NCBI GenBank assembly: GCA_030646565.1
Contig: JAUSLA010000046.1
Span: 1-38,528, forward strand
Direction: 5' to 3'
Source of the DNA: a bacterium
GTDB taxonomy: Bacteria; Patescibacteriota; Minisyncoccia; Minisyncoccales; RBG-13-42-11
DNA: 38,528 bases
Shown here: positions 16,694 to 25,590 of the stretch, piece by piece
Layout of the letters: each line of letters begins with the position of its first letter
How positions within the stretch are numbered: position 1 is the first letter of the stretch
The notes under the pieces: model-generated
The model's input: the letters and a program-made list of their open reading frames with translations, nothing else
Databases searched by the model: none
Told to the model about the DNA's origin: nothing
Translations under genes and position numbers: made by a program

Positions 16694-16780
16694 CGAGTCC
16701 CTCCTGCGTCGGGACGAAGGTTAAAAAGAGTCGAAGAATGTTCATTCTTCTCCGCCCTTCGCTGCGCTCGGGCCTTTGAC
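16694..16780. repeat. Palindromic element between hisS and HIT gene
   Basis: gagtcgaagaatgttcattcttctccgcccttcgctgcgctcgggcctttgacta. Confidence 0.85.
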
Positions 16781-16783
16781 TAA

Positions 16784-18085
16784 TTATCTTAACCTCTTCT
16801 CTATTTCTTTTACCACTTTATCAAGTTTTACTGTATCCTGCCTGCCTGTCTTCATATCCCTGATAATAATTGATCCGTCTAACGCCTCCCTCTGGCCCAC
16901 AAGCAAAGTATATTGCGCCCCAACCTTGTCTGCAAGCCCCAATTGGGCCTTTAGAGAATCCTTGCCTAATGATTCGGCGATCGGAATTTTTACCCCTCTG
17001 AATTCCTCCAAAAGCTTTAATCCTTTTCTCTTGGCTAAATTCCCAATCTGGGCGAAAAAAACCGGGTAAGTTTCCTGCTTTTTCAATTGTAGCCCTCTTG
17101 TCCTCATTAAGGACTGCACTCTTTCAACTCCCATCGCGCAACCTACGGCTTTAACATTATCTCCGCCAAGCATTTTTACCAGATTATCATATCTGCCGCC
17201 GGAAGCCAAAGCATTCTTAACAGGAAAATCTTTTGTGTCCGATTCGTCCTTTGATTTTTCTTCGCTAAAAATCTCAAAGATAGTTTTTGTGTAATAATCC
17301 AAACCTCTTACCAAATAAGGATTCAGGCGGTAGGGAACCTCAATTTCATCAAGAAATTCCAAAACCCTTTTAAAATGGCTGTGGCATTCCTCGCACAGAT
17401 GATCAATGATTTGAGGCGCCTGGCTAACAATTCTCTGGCATTTTTCTTCTTTGCAGTCCAAAACTCTCAAGACATTTTCTCTAATCCGCCTCCTGCAGTC
17501 GGCGCACAAAGCGCCTTCTCTTGATCTAAGATAATTTGCTAAAAGTTTTTTATAATACGGCCGGCACTGGCTGTCACCGATGCTATTGATTTCCACAGCC
17601 AAGTTTTTAACTTTAAGCTCTTTTAAAATATTGTAGAAAATATTGATAATTTGAACATCTATCACCGGACTTTCCTCGCCTATAACCTCAATATCAAATT
17701 GATGGAACTGGCGATAACGGCCGGCCTGGGGATGTTCGTATCTGAAAACGGGCCCAAAAGAATAAAGTTTTATCGGCTGGGGTAAACTCTGCATGCCGTG
17801 TTCAATATATGCCCTGACGATGCCCGGAGTGAATTCCGGCCTCAAAGTTAAATAATCCCCGCCCTTGGTTTTTAAAACATACATCTGCTTTTGGACAATG
17901 TCGGTCGTTAATCCTGTTCCTTTCGAAAAAAGCTCTGTTTCTTCCAGAATCGGAGTATCTATTTTTTTGAAACCGTAAAAACTGGCGATATTCTCGCAAA
18001 CATTATAAATTTTCTGGAAATACGGCTGGTCGTCAGGTAAGATATCGTGCGTTCCGGTTGGCGTTTTGAATCTTGGTTTTTTCAT
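16784..18085 (-). CDS. hisS: Histidyl-tRNA synthetase
   Basis: TPTGTHDILPDDQPYFQKI, TLRPEFTPGIVRAYIE, PVFRYEHPQAGRYRQFHQFDIEVIG, LASGGRYDNLV. Confidence 0.97.
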   Translation of the reverse strand: MKKPRFKTPTGTHDILPDDQPYFQKIYNVCENIASFYGFKKIDTPILEETELFSKGTGLTTDIVQKQMYVLKTKGGDYLTLRPEFTPGIVRAYIEHGMQSLPQPIKLYSFGPVFRYEHPQAGRYRQFHQFDIEVIGEESPVIDVQIINIFYNILKELKVKNLAVEINSIGDSQCRPYYKKLLANYLRSREGALCADCRRRIRENVLRVLDCKEEKCQRIVSQAPQIIDHLCEECHSHFKRVLEFLDEIEVPYRLNPYLVRGLDYYTKTIFEIFSEEKSKDESDTKDFPVKNALASGGRYDNLVKMLGGDNVKAVGCAMGVERVQSLMRTRGLQLKKQETYPVFFAQIGNLAKRKGLKLLEEFRGVKIPIAESLGKDSLKAQLGLADKVGAQYTLLVGQREALDGSIIIRDMKTGRQDTVKLDKVVKEIEKRLR

Positions 18086-18178
18086 AACCCTACGAATTAC
18101 GAATTAATACGAATATACGAATAAATTATGAGCGAGGCAAATGGTTTCAAGATGAATTTCATAAAGTTTTATTATGCG

Positions 18179-18340
18179 CTCGGGCAAATTATTGAGGGGG
18201 ACACATCGTAGTCCCGCCCATATCTAACTATGATTTATCTTTAAAGTAATGGAGGCGGGACGAGATATAGCAGCAGCCGAGAAAAAACTTTATTTTACCA
18301 CTTCTGCTGACTGCGTGTCACCCGAAATAAATTGCCCGAG
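18179..18340. other. Large imperfect inverted repeat / predicted three-way-junction structure in the hisS 5' leader
   Basis: Outer arms 18179-18204 and 18315-18340 (22/26 complementary), inner GTCCCGCC/GGCGGGAC and CAGCAG/CTGCTG helices. Confidence 0.55.
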
Positions 18341-18398
18341 GGCGAAAAGCCGATGGCAGGCAGGCGAATTGATTACGAATATATGAATATTTAGTTGT

Positions 18399-18944
18399 TT
18401 AATACGCGGGGGCTTCAATCATGGACAAAGCGGAAAAAGGCCATGCTCTCAAGAGTACCCGACCAATAATGTCGTTTCTCGGCAATATCCCCCACCTTCT
18501 TGAATCGGAAGAAACAAATCTATTGTCGCCCAAAACAAAATATTCGTTTTTATTTAAGGTTGTTATTATGCTGCCCGCAGTATAAACCGACTGGGAAAGA
18601 TAATCCGATTCCTTTAAGACCTGCTCTCTTCCCTGGCTAAAAATTATTATTTTTCCGTCTTTTATACCTACGGTTTCACCCGGCAGGCCGATGATTCTTT
18701 TGATGTATCTCTGGGAAGTGTCATTTGGATATTTAAAAACTATCACTTCTCCTCTTTGGGGGGGCCTTAGCCTATAAGTGATTTCATCAACAATCAAATA
18801 ATCCCCATTTTCAAAACTGGGTTCCATTGACTGGCCTTTGACGAAAAACGGCTGAAACAAAAAATAACGTATAGGAACAACTATCACCAAAGCAATTATC
18901 GCTATTTTTGCAGTTTCCCAAACAAAAGACAATGCGCTTCTCAT
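18399..18944 (-). CDS. lepB: Signal peptidase I
   Basis: FFVKGQSMEPSFENGDYLIVDEI, RYIKRIIGLPGE, GDNRFVSSDSRRWG; alternative start at 18956 overlaps a TATAAT box. Confidence 0.93.
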   Translation of the reverse strand: MRSALSFVWETAKIAIIALVIVVPIRYFLFQPFFVKGQSMEPSFENGDYLIVDEITYRLRPPQRGEVIVFKYPNDTSQRYIKRIIGLPGETVGIKDGKIIIFSQGREQVLKESDYLSQSVYTAGSIITTLNKNEYFVLGDNRFVSSDSRRWGILPRNDIIGRVLLRAWPFSALSMIEAPAY

Positions 18945-18954
18945 AGGTTTATAC

Positions 18955-18982
18955 ATTATATCAAAGTTTTCTCATTTGGCAA
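18955..18982 (-). promoter_or_regulatory. Promoter for lepB
   Basis: TTGCCA - 16 bp - TATAAT on the reverse strand, implying a near-leaderless transcript from 18944. Confidence 0.55.
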
Positions 18983-19008
18983 GTAAATGCTATTATATGA
19001 GAATAACA

Positions 19009-19088
19009 CGACACTAATTTACGAATTGCCACCAATGTTACGAATACTTTATTAGTATTATTGGTGGAAAATTAGTATATTGGTGTCA
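19009..19088. repeat. Long imperfect palindrome upstream of pth
   Basis: GACACTAATTTACGAATTGCCACCAATGTTACGAATACT / AGTATTATTGGTGGAAAATTAGTATATTGGTGTC. Confidence 0.75.
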
Positions 19089-19093
19089 TATTT

Positions 19094-19696
19094 ATGCTTC
19101 TAATTGCGGGCCTCGGAAATCCCGGGGGGAAATATAAAAACACAAGGCACAATATCGGTTTCCGAGTGGTCGATGAACTTCGTTCATCTTCACACTTCGC
19201 TACTGCTCGTGTCATTGACGAATTTGCAAGGAAAAACAATTTCCCCGATTTTCATTTTGCCAAAAAATATAATGCTGAAATTTCAGAAGGCAATCTGGAT
19301 AATGAAAAATATATTTTAGCCAAACCCCGAACCTTTATGAACAATTCCGGCAGAGCAGTAAAATCCTTAATGAGTACGGCTAAGCCGGACCTTATGGTGA
19401 TTCACGACGATATTGATTTGCCGCTCGGTAAAATCAAAATATCAATCGGCCGCGGTTCGGCGGGACACAAAGGAGTGGAATCAATAATTCAGGCAATAAA
19501 TTCAAAAAATTTTATAAGAATCAGGGTTGGAATCCTTCCCGAAACCGGAAAGCCAAAAAACCCTGAAGATTTTGTTCTTCAAAAATTTCAACAAAATGAA
19601 GAAAAAATCGTAAAAGATACTATTAAAAAGACTATCGAAGCAATCGAGATAATAATGGGGAAGGGGATAGAAAAAGCAATGAACCAGTACAATTAA
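19094..19696 (+). CDS. pth: Peptidyl-tRNA hydrolase with 15-aa insertion
   Basis: LLIAGLGNPGGKYKNTRHNIGFRVVDE, KPRTFMNNSGRAVKSL, IHDDIDLPLGKIKIS, GSAGHKGVESI. Confidence 0.95.
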   Translation: MLLIAGLGNPGGKYKNTRHNIGFRVVDELRSSSHFATARVIDEFARKNNFPDFHFAKKYNAEISEGNLDNEKYILAKPRTFMNNSGRAVKSLMSTAKPDLMVIHDDIDLPLGKIKISIGRGSAGHKGVESIIQAINSKNFIRIRVGILPETGKPKNPEDFVLQKFQQNEEKIVKDTIKKTIEAIEIIMGKGIEKAMNQYN

Positions 19697-19704
19697 AGGT
19701 ATAA

Positions 19705-19859
19705 ACCCTCACACCAATTTTGCGAACCAATTCTTTGGCGAAGCGCTTCGCCCAACAAGGGATGCGCTATTCGCGCACGCGCTTCGCAATCATATAATTT
19801 CACGCCTTGATATAATTCTTTTAGGTAAAATTTTAGGAGCGGCAAAATTGGTGAGGGGT
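19705..19859. repeat. MITE-like unit bounded by about 18-nt inverted repeats
   Basis: accctcacaccaattttgc (19705-19723) vs gcaaaattggtgaggggt (19842-19859); internal palindrome ggcgaagcgcttcgcc. Confidence 0.5.
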
Positions 19860-19869
19860 TCTTTTTCTT

Positions 19870-19917
19870 GCGAGAAAAAGAAAAAGCCGGGGCGGGAGGG
19901 TTCCACGCCTCGGCTTT
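19870..19917 (-). terminator. Intrinsic terminator after the 61-aa ORF
   Basis: Reverse strand AAAAAGCCGAGGCG...CGCCCCGGCTTTTTC. Confidence 0.7.
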
Positions 19918-19925
19918 TTGGCAAA

Positions 19926-20111
19926 CTACTTTGCCCTGATCTTGCGGAGATATTTCTCCGCTTCTTTTTGGATTTCGGCTGGCGATGCCCCAGCTGCAGA
20001 GAAAACCGCCACTTTGTTTTCGCCATACCAGAGATAAACAAAGTGAGGATCATCATTAATGTGAAACCCTTGCCGAAGGTGAAACCCTTCCGGCAGATCA
20101 ATTTTTATCAT
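19926..20111 (-). CDS. Hypothetical 61-aa protein with own promoter, SD and terminator
   Basis: MIKIDLPEGFHLRQGFHINDDPHFVYLWYGENKVAVFSAAGASPAEIQKEAEKYLRKIRAK*; SD CAGGAGG; promoter TTGACA-16-TATAAT at 20211-20238 (reverse). Confidence 0.75.
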   Translation of the reverse strand: MIKIDLPEGFHLRQGFHINDDPHFVYLWYGENKVAVFSAAGASPAEIQKEAEKYLRKIRAK

Positions 20112-20225
20112 TTTTACCTCCTGTGTTTTTTTGCCCTCCGGCCTATCTGCGAACCCTTGGGGCAGACAGACCGGAAAGTAAAAACTTTGACAATCACCAC
20201 TTAATAATATATTATACTAAAATAG

Positions 20226-22172
20226 ATGGAATTGTCAAGAACAACCATTGATAGGGTTCTAATTGTCAGTATCACCCCCTACTTTCTGGAAAAGGGGAAT
20301 ATTTGGTTTGAGGAAAATTTAAAAAAGATTCTTGAGGCGAGAAAAACCCAATCTTTTTTTGCGGACAACTTAATATATTTGGAAAAAGACCAAGGATGCA
20401 ACCTGTCGGAAATTTTAAGAAAATTGGACGAGATGGGGTATGAAAAAGTCCTCCAGATTGCGGAACCCGGAGAATTTTCCCAAAGAGGAGGAATTATTGA
20501 TGTTTTCCCTGTCAATTCCAGCCAGGCGGTACGGCTTGAATTTTTGGGCAACAGAATTGAAAACATTGAACAATTGCCGATAAGGGTAAAAGACGAAAAA
20601 ACAACAAAAGAAATCCTGAAAAAACGGCTTAAATCCCAAAAATTATTTTCCGACTTAAAAGGATTAAAACCCGGGGATTATTTGGTGCACTTGGACCATG
20701 GAGTGGCCCGTTTTGTGGGAGAGCTGAATGAATATTATGTTCTGGAATACGCGCAAGACGATAAACTCTATGTTCCGGTTGGGCTGGAACGAAAGTTATC
20801 AAGATATGTTGGCTTTGTTGAGCCGAAAATCTCACGACTGGGCAGTTTAATCTGGCAGAGAACAAAAAGAAAAATCAAAGAAGAGGCGGAAAAACTGGCA
20901 AAAGAGCTTTTGGAAATCTACGCCGAAAGAGAAGTTGTTTCCCGTCCGCCATATCTTAGCGAAGATGAATTTGATTTTAAAATAGCCAATGATTTTAAAT
21001 ACGAAGAAACGCCAGACCAAATTGAGACAATTGAGGATATTAAAAAGGATCTGGAAAAATCGGAACCGATGGATAGGATTGTTTGCGGCGATGTCGGATT
21101 CGGAAAAACAGAGGTGGCTTTAAGAACATTAATAAGAGCTGTAAAATCGGGATATCAAGCGGCAATGATTTGCCCCACTACAATTTTGGCTAACCAGCAT
21201 TTTCAGAATTTCCAAGAAAGATTAAAAGAGCTTCCGATTAGAATTGCAGCCATATCCAGATTGCAGCCAAAAAAGGAGCAAAAAGAAATAATTGAAGGCC
21301 TTAAAAACGGCAAAATTGATATAGCGGTTGGCACGCATAGGATTTTGTCCAAAGATGCTGAATTTAAAAACTTGGGGTTATTAATAATTGACGACGAACA
21401 GAGATTCGGGGTAAGACAAAAAGAAAAATTAAAAAAGATAAGGGCTTCGCTGGATGTTTTGTCGCTGTCAGCCACTCCTATTCCGAGGACTCTTTATCTG
21501 GCCCTGTCTTCTCTAAAATCAATCAGCGTAATCCAGACCCCGCCAGAGGGCAGGTTGCCGATAAAAACTTTTATTTTGCCCTTCAAGGAAAAAATTATCA
21601 AAACGGCGATTGAGAAAGAAATTTCGCGGGGCGGACAGGTGTATTATTTACACAATAGAGTAGAAACAATACATGGAGTCAGGCTATTCTTGGAGAAACT
21701 GATTCCCGAGGGCAGGTTTGGTATTGCTCACGGAAGACTTAAAGAAAATGAATTAGTTAAAGTAATGAATGATTTTCAAAATAAAAAAATCGATGTTTTA
21801 GTGGCTACCACAATAATTGAAAATGGACTAGACCTGCCGAATGTAAATACTTTGATTGCGGCAGACGCCGCAAAACTGGGACTGGCCCAGGCCTATCAAA
21901 TTCGGGGCAGGATTGGCCGCTCATACATTCAGGCCTTTTCTTACTTCCTGTACGGCGATCATCTATCCGAAAAAGCCAAAATGCGGCTTGATGCTTTAAA
22001 AGAAGCCGAAGAGTTGGGCTCCGGCTATAAAATCGCTTTAAGGGATTTAGAAATCCGCGGAGCCGGAAATATTTTAGGCAAAGAACAATCCGGAAATATA
22101 AATCGGGTGGGACTAAATTTATACTGCCAAATGTTATCTGAAGCAATAGAAAAACTGAAAGTAAAATGCTAA
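20226..22172 (+). CDS. mfd: Compact Mfd-like transcription-repair coupling helicase
   Basis: EPGEFSQRGGIIDVFPV, GDYLVHLDHGVARFVG, VCGDVGFGKTEVALR, IIDDEQRFGVRQKEKLK, RGRIGRS. Confidence 0.9.
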   Translation: MELSRTTIDRVLIVSITPYFLEKGNIWFEENLKKILEARKTQSFFADNLIYLEKDQGCNLSEILRKLDEMGYEKVLQIAEPGEFSQRGGIIDVFPVNSSQAVRLEFLGNRIENIEQLPIRVKDEKTTKEILKKRLKSQKLFSDLKGLKPGDYLVHLDHGVARFVGELNEYYVLEYAQDDKLYVPVGLERKLSRYVGFVEPKISRLGSLIWQRTKRKIKEEAEKLAKELLEIYAEREVVSRPPYLSEDEFDFKIANDFKYEETPDQIETIEDIKKDLEKSEPMDRIVCGDVGFGKTEVALRTLIRAVKSGYQAAMICPTTILANQHFQNFQERLKELPIRIAAISRLQPKKEQKEIIEGLKNGKIDIAVGTHRILSKDAEFKNLGLLIIDDEQRFGVRQKEKLKKIRASLDVLSLSATPIPRTLYLALSSLKSISVIQTPPEGRLPIKTFILPFKEKIIKTAIEKEISRGGQVYYLHNRVETIHGVRLFLEKLIPEGRFGIAHGRLKENELVKVMNDFQNKKIDVLVATTIIENGLDLPNVNTLIAADAAKLGLAQAYQIRGRIGRSYIQAFSYFLYGDHLSEKAKMRLDALKEAEELGSGYKIALRDLEIRGAGNILGKEQSGNINRVGLNLYCQMLSEAIEKLKVKC

Positions 22173-22181
22173 AGTGAAAAA

Positions 22182-23087
22182 ATGCTTGAAGAAATAAAAA
22201 CAATATCTATTCAAAATAAAAATTATCCGAAACTTTTAAAAGAAATTAAAGGCGCGCCGGAAGTTCTTTATATGAGGGGAGAAATATTTCCCGAAGAAGA
22301 TTGTTTTGCCGTTGTCGGCGCAAGATTATGTTCTCCGTATGGAAAGCAGGTTGCCTTGGAGATAGCCGGAGATTTGGCTGAAGCCGGATTAACAATTGTT
22401 TCAGGTTTGGCTCCGGGAATTGATACTGCCAGCCATTGGGCGGCGATAGAACGCAAAAAAAGAACAATTGCCGTGTTGGGAACCGGAGTAGACGAAAAGA
22501 GTATTTATCCCCAATCAAATTTAGAGCTATCTCAAAAAATTTTAGAAACCGGGGGCTGTTTAATTTCTGAATATCCTTCGGGAACCCGAGGAACTCAATT
22601 TACTTTTCCTCAAAGAAACAGAATAATTTCCGGATTGTCTTTAGGCGTTTTAGTGGTAGAAGCTAAAGAAAAATCTGGCGCCTTAATTACCGCCGAATGG
22701 GCAAGAAAACAAGGGAGAAAAATTTTTGCTGTTCCCGGCTCAATCCATTCATTAAATTCAAAGGGCCCTCACTATCTGATTAAAAATGGCTCAAAATTAG
22801 TTGAATCAGCCGACGACATCAAAAAGGAGCTAAGCTCCTTGAAAAAATTTAATCCAAATCTATTGATATCGGATATTGATAGAACGCGACCGGGTCGCGT
22901 AGCGGGAGAAAACAGAGAAGAAAGTTTAATTTTAGATGTTTTGAAAGAAGGGGCTTTGGATATTGAAAAGATTATTGAAAAAACAAAATTGCCAGCTTCA
23001 AAAATCGCCTCCACCCTTGCAATTTTGGAAATAAAGAATAAGGTAAGAAACTTGGGAGGAAACATTTATGCGATTAATTATAGTTGA
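22182..23087 (+). CDS. dprA: DNA processing protein DprA
   Basis: VVGARLCSPYGKQVA, SGLAPGIDTASHWAAI, VLGTGVDEKSIYPQSN, FPQRNRIISGLSLGVLVVEA. Confidence 0.95.
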   Translation: MLEEIKTISIQNKNYPKLLKEIKGAPEVLYMRGEIFPEEDCFAVVGARLCSPYGKQVALEIAGDLAEAGLTIVSGLAPGIDTASHWAAIERKKRTIAVLGTGVDEKSIYPQSNLELSQKILETGGCLISEYPSGTRGTQFTFPQRNRIISGLSLGVLVVEAKEKSGALITAEWARKQGRKIFAVPGSIHSLNSKGPHYLIKNGSKLVESADDIKKELSSLKKFNPNLLISDIDRTRPGRVAGENREESLILDVLKEGALDIEKIIEKTKLPASKIASTLAILEIKNKVRNLGGNIYAINYS

Positions 23088-25143
23088 AAGTCCAACAAAA
23101 TCAAAAACTATTTCAAGTTATTTGGGCCCGGAGTTTAAGGTTCTTTCTTCCTACGGCCATGTTCGAGATTTACCGAAAGGCGAATTTGGCATTGACACAG
23201 AAAATAACTTTGAACCAAAATATGTTATTCCTCCAAAAGCAAGAAAAACAATTAAACTTTTGAAAGAAGCTGTTGCAAAAGCCGACACAACTATTCTTGC
23301 TACCGACGAAGACAGAGAGGGAGAAGCGATTTCCTGGCATTTGTCTCAGGTCTTAAACCTAAATGGCAAAAAATCGTATCAAAGAATTGTTTTCCATGAA
23401 ATTACGAAATCAGCCATTAAAGAGGCTCTGAAAAATCCAAGAAAAATAGATATGAATATGGTTGACGCCCAGCAGGCAAGGAGGTTTTTAGATAGAATTG
23501 TGGGCTACAAACTTTCTCCATTTTTATGGAAAAAAGTTGCAAGAAAACTATCAGCCGGAAGAGTCCAGTCGGTAGCAGTAAGGTTGGTTGTAGAAAGAGA
23601 AAGAGAAATACAAAAGTTTATTCCGGAAGAATATTGGACAATCATTGCCCAGTTAGAAACCATTGCGAACTCTAAAAACCAGCCGGGAAAGCTGGAGGCT
23701 CTACTGGTGAAAAAAGATGGAAAGGCTATTTCAAAATTGGAAATAAAGAATGAAAAGGAAGCGGAAAATATTCTTGCAGATTTAACCGGAGCTGAATACA
23801 AAATAATAAATATCGAAAAAAAAGAAGTGAAGAAAAATCCTTTGCCGCCTTTCACCACCAGCACTTTACAGCAGGAGGCATGGAAAAGATTTAAATTCCC
23901 GGCAAGGTTTACAATGCAAATAGCCCAGCGGCTTTACGAAAACGGATTAACGACTTATCACAGAACCGACTCTCTAAATCTTTCTGATTTGTCTTTATCT
24001 GCGGCTAAAAAATTTATTATTAAAGATTACGGAAAAGAATACTGGGCGGGAATTTTCAGAAAATATAAAACAAAATCAAAAGGCGCCCAAGAAGCGCATG
24101 AAGCCATCAGGCCGGCTTATCCTGAAAAGACCCCGGACTCTTTAAAACTAGGCGAAAAGGATAAATCCTCTTCTTCAGCCTTCGCTGCGGCTCGGCTCTA
24201 CGATCTGATTTGGCGAAGATTTATCGCCAGCCAAATGAGCCAAGCCGTATTTGACGCTACAGGCGTGGATATTGCCGCCAAGAATTATGCTTTCAGGGCT
24301 AACGGGCAAACTTTAAGGTTTGACGGCTTCCTTAAGATTTATCCAATAAAATTTGAGGAAAATGCGTTGCCTTCCTTGGAAAAAAACGAAACTTTAGAAT
24401 TAGTAAAACTAAGTCCTTTGCAGCATTTCACCCAGCCGCCTCCAAGATTTACCGAGGCCAGTTTGATTAAAATACTTGAAGAAAACGGCATCGGCCGGCC
24501 TTCAACTTATGCTCCAACTCTATCTACTATTCAAGACAGGAACTACATCGAAAAAGACGAGCAAAGAAGATTTAAACCTACTGAAATCGGCTTTACGGTC
24601 AACGATCTTTTGGTAAGCCATTTTCCGCAAATTGTTGATATTAATTTTACAGCCGCTATGGAAGAAGACTTAGACGAAATTGCAGAAGGTAGAGAGAAAA
24701 CCGTTGACGTCCTTAGAAAATTTTATGTTCCCTTTGAAGAAAATCTAAAGAAAAAATATGAGGAGGTTGTAAAAAAAGAAATCATCGCAAAACCGACGGA
24801 TAAAACCTGCCCAAAATGCGGAGCTCCCTTAGTGATAAAGTTTGGCAGATTTGGAGAATTTTACGCTTGCTCAAAATTCCCAACATGCCGATATACCGAG
24901 GCCTTAGAAAAAAATAATTTGGGGATAAAGTGTCCGAAATGTAAAGAAGGAGAGATTGTTGAAAAACGGACTAAAAAAAGAAAAATATTTTATGGCTGTT
25001 CCAATTGGCCGAAATGCGATTTTGCCTTATGGGACAAACCAACCGGAGAACTTTGTCCAAAGTGCCAATCGCTTTTAATCAAAACGAAAAGAGACGAAAC
25101 AAAATGCTCGAACAAAGAATGTAATTTCAAGGTTGAAAAATAA
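23068..25143 (+). CDS. topA: DNA topoisomerase I
   Basis: MRLIIVESPTKSKTISSYLG, TDEDREGEAISWHL, TYHRTDSLNLS, LYDLIWRRFIASQM, C-terminal zinc ribbons. Confidence 0.97.
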   Translation: MRLIIVESPTKSKTISSYLGPEFKVLSSYGHVRDLPKGEFGIDTENNFEPKYVIPPKARKTIKLLKEAVAKADTTILATDEDREGEAISWHLSQVLNLNGKKSYQRIVFHEITKSAIKEALKNPRKIDMNMVDAQQARRFLDRIVGYKLSPFLWKKVARKLSAGRVQSVAVRLVVEREREIQKFIPEEYWTIIAQLETIANSKNQPGKLEALLVKKDGKAISKLEIKNEKEAENILADLTGAEYKIINIEKKEVKKNPLPPFTTSTLQQEAWKRFKFPARFTMQIAQRLYENGLTTYHRTDSLNLSDLSLSAAKKFIIKDYGKEYWAGIFRKYKTKSKGAQEAHEAIRPAYPEKTPDSLKLGEKDKSSSSAFAAARLYDLIWRRFIASQMSQAVFDATGVDIAAKNYAFRANGQTLRFDGFLKIYPIKFEENALPSLEKNETLELVKLSPLQHFTQPPPRFTEASLIKILEENGIGRPSTYAPTLSTIQDRNYIEKDEQRRFKPTEIGFTVNDLLVSHFPQIVDINFTAAMEEDLDEIAEGREKTVDVLRKFYVPFEENLKKKYEEVVKKEIIAKPTDKTCPKCGAPLVIKFGRFGEFYACSKFPTCRYTEALEKNNLGIKCPKCKEGEIVEKRTKKRKIFYGCSNWPKCDFALWDKPTGELCPKCQSLLIKTKRDETKCSNKECNFKVEK

Positions 25144-25168
25144 ATAAATTCTGTTAATTTAAGTGTAG

Positions 25169-25255
25169 GCCGCGGTGGTGGAATTGGTTTACACGTACGA
25201 TTCAAAATCGTATGACCGCAAGGTCGTGTGGGTTCGACTCCCACCCGCGGCACCA
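25169..25255 (+). tRNA. tRNA-Leu(CAA) with encoded CCA
   Basis: Acceptor gccgcgg/ccgcggc, anticodon arm tacga-TTCAAAA-tcgta, class II variable arm, T arm gtggg-ttcgact-cccac, CCA end. Confidence 0.96.
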
Positions 25256-25296
25256 GTAAGGAAAAGTCAAATTTTGTTGGTTCGCCTCGCTTTGCT

Positions 25297-25370
25297 CGGC
25301 GACCAAATTGTAGGGAATTTTGGGCGAAAAAATCAGTTGGCGGTTTTGAATTAATAAAAGAAAATTTTTT
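25297..25370 (+). repeat. Scar repeat delta, copy 1
   Basis: cggcgaccaaattgtagggaattttgggcgaaaaaatcagttggcggttttgaattaataaaagaaaatttttt; similar to 27288-27362. Confidence 0.8.
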
Positions 25371-25401
25371 CAATAATTATTAACTAACCGAAGGAGAAAA
25401 T

Positions 25402-25590
25402 ATGAAATACATTATCTATGTCCGCAAAAGCACCGAAGAAGATGACCGACAGGTTTTATCCATTGAAGCTCAGCTTGTTGAGCTAAAAGAATTTGCCGCC
25501 AAAGAAAAACTTGAAATTGTCGCCTCCTTTGAGGAGGCAAAAACTGCCAAAGAACCTGATAAAAATATCTGCTCGAACCGCATTTTGTAA
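25402..25590 (+). pseudogene. Truncated serine recombinase (resolvase N-terminal domain)
   Basis: MKYIIYVRKSTEEDDRQVLSIEAQLVELKEFAAKEKLEIVASFEEAKTAKEPDKN then premature end; no catalytic-domain remainder. Confidence 0.85.

Noticed and set aside
18086-18398. T-box riboswitch for hisS
   Set aside because: TGGGCGGGACTACG only partly resembles the T-box core AGGGTGGNACCGCG, the UGGN acceptor-binding bulge is not matched, and there is no downstream terminator.
22884-22905. Palindrome acgcgaccgggtcgcgt in dprA as a core element copy
   Set aside because: Short and without the CTTCGCT/TCTTCACC core; could be chance or a different module, so not counted.
24990-25373. 127-aa reverse ORF with RVGVEPTRPCGHTILNRTC
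   Set aside because: It is antisense to the tRNA-Leu and the topA 3' end; a familiar spurious tRNA-derived translation.
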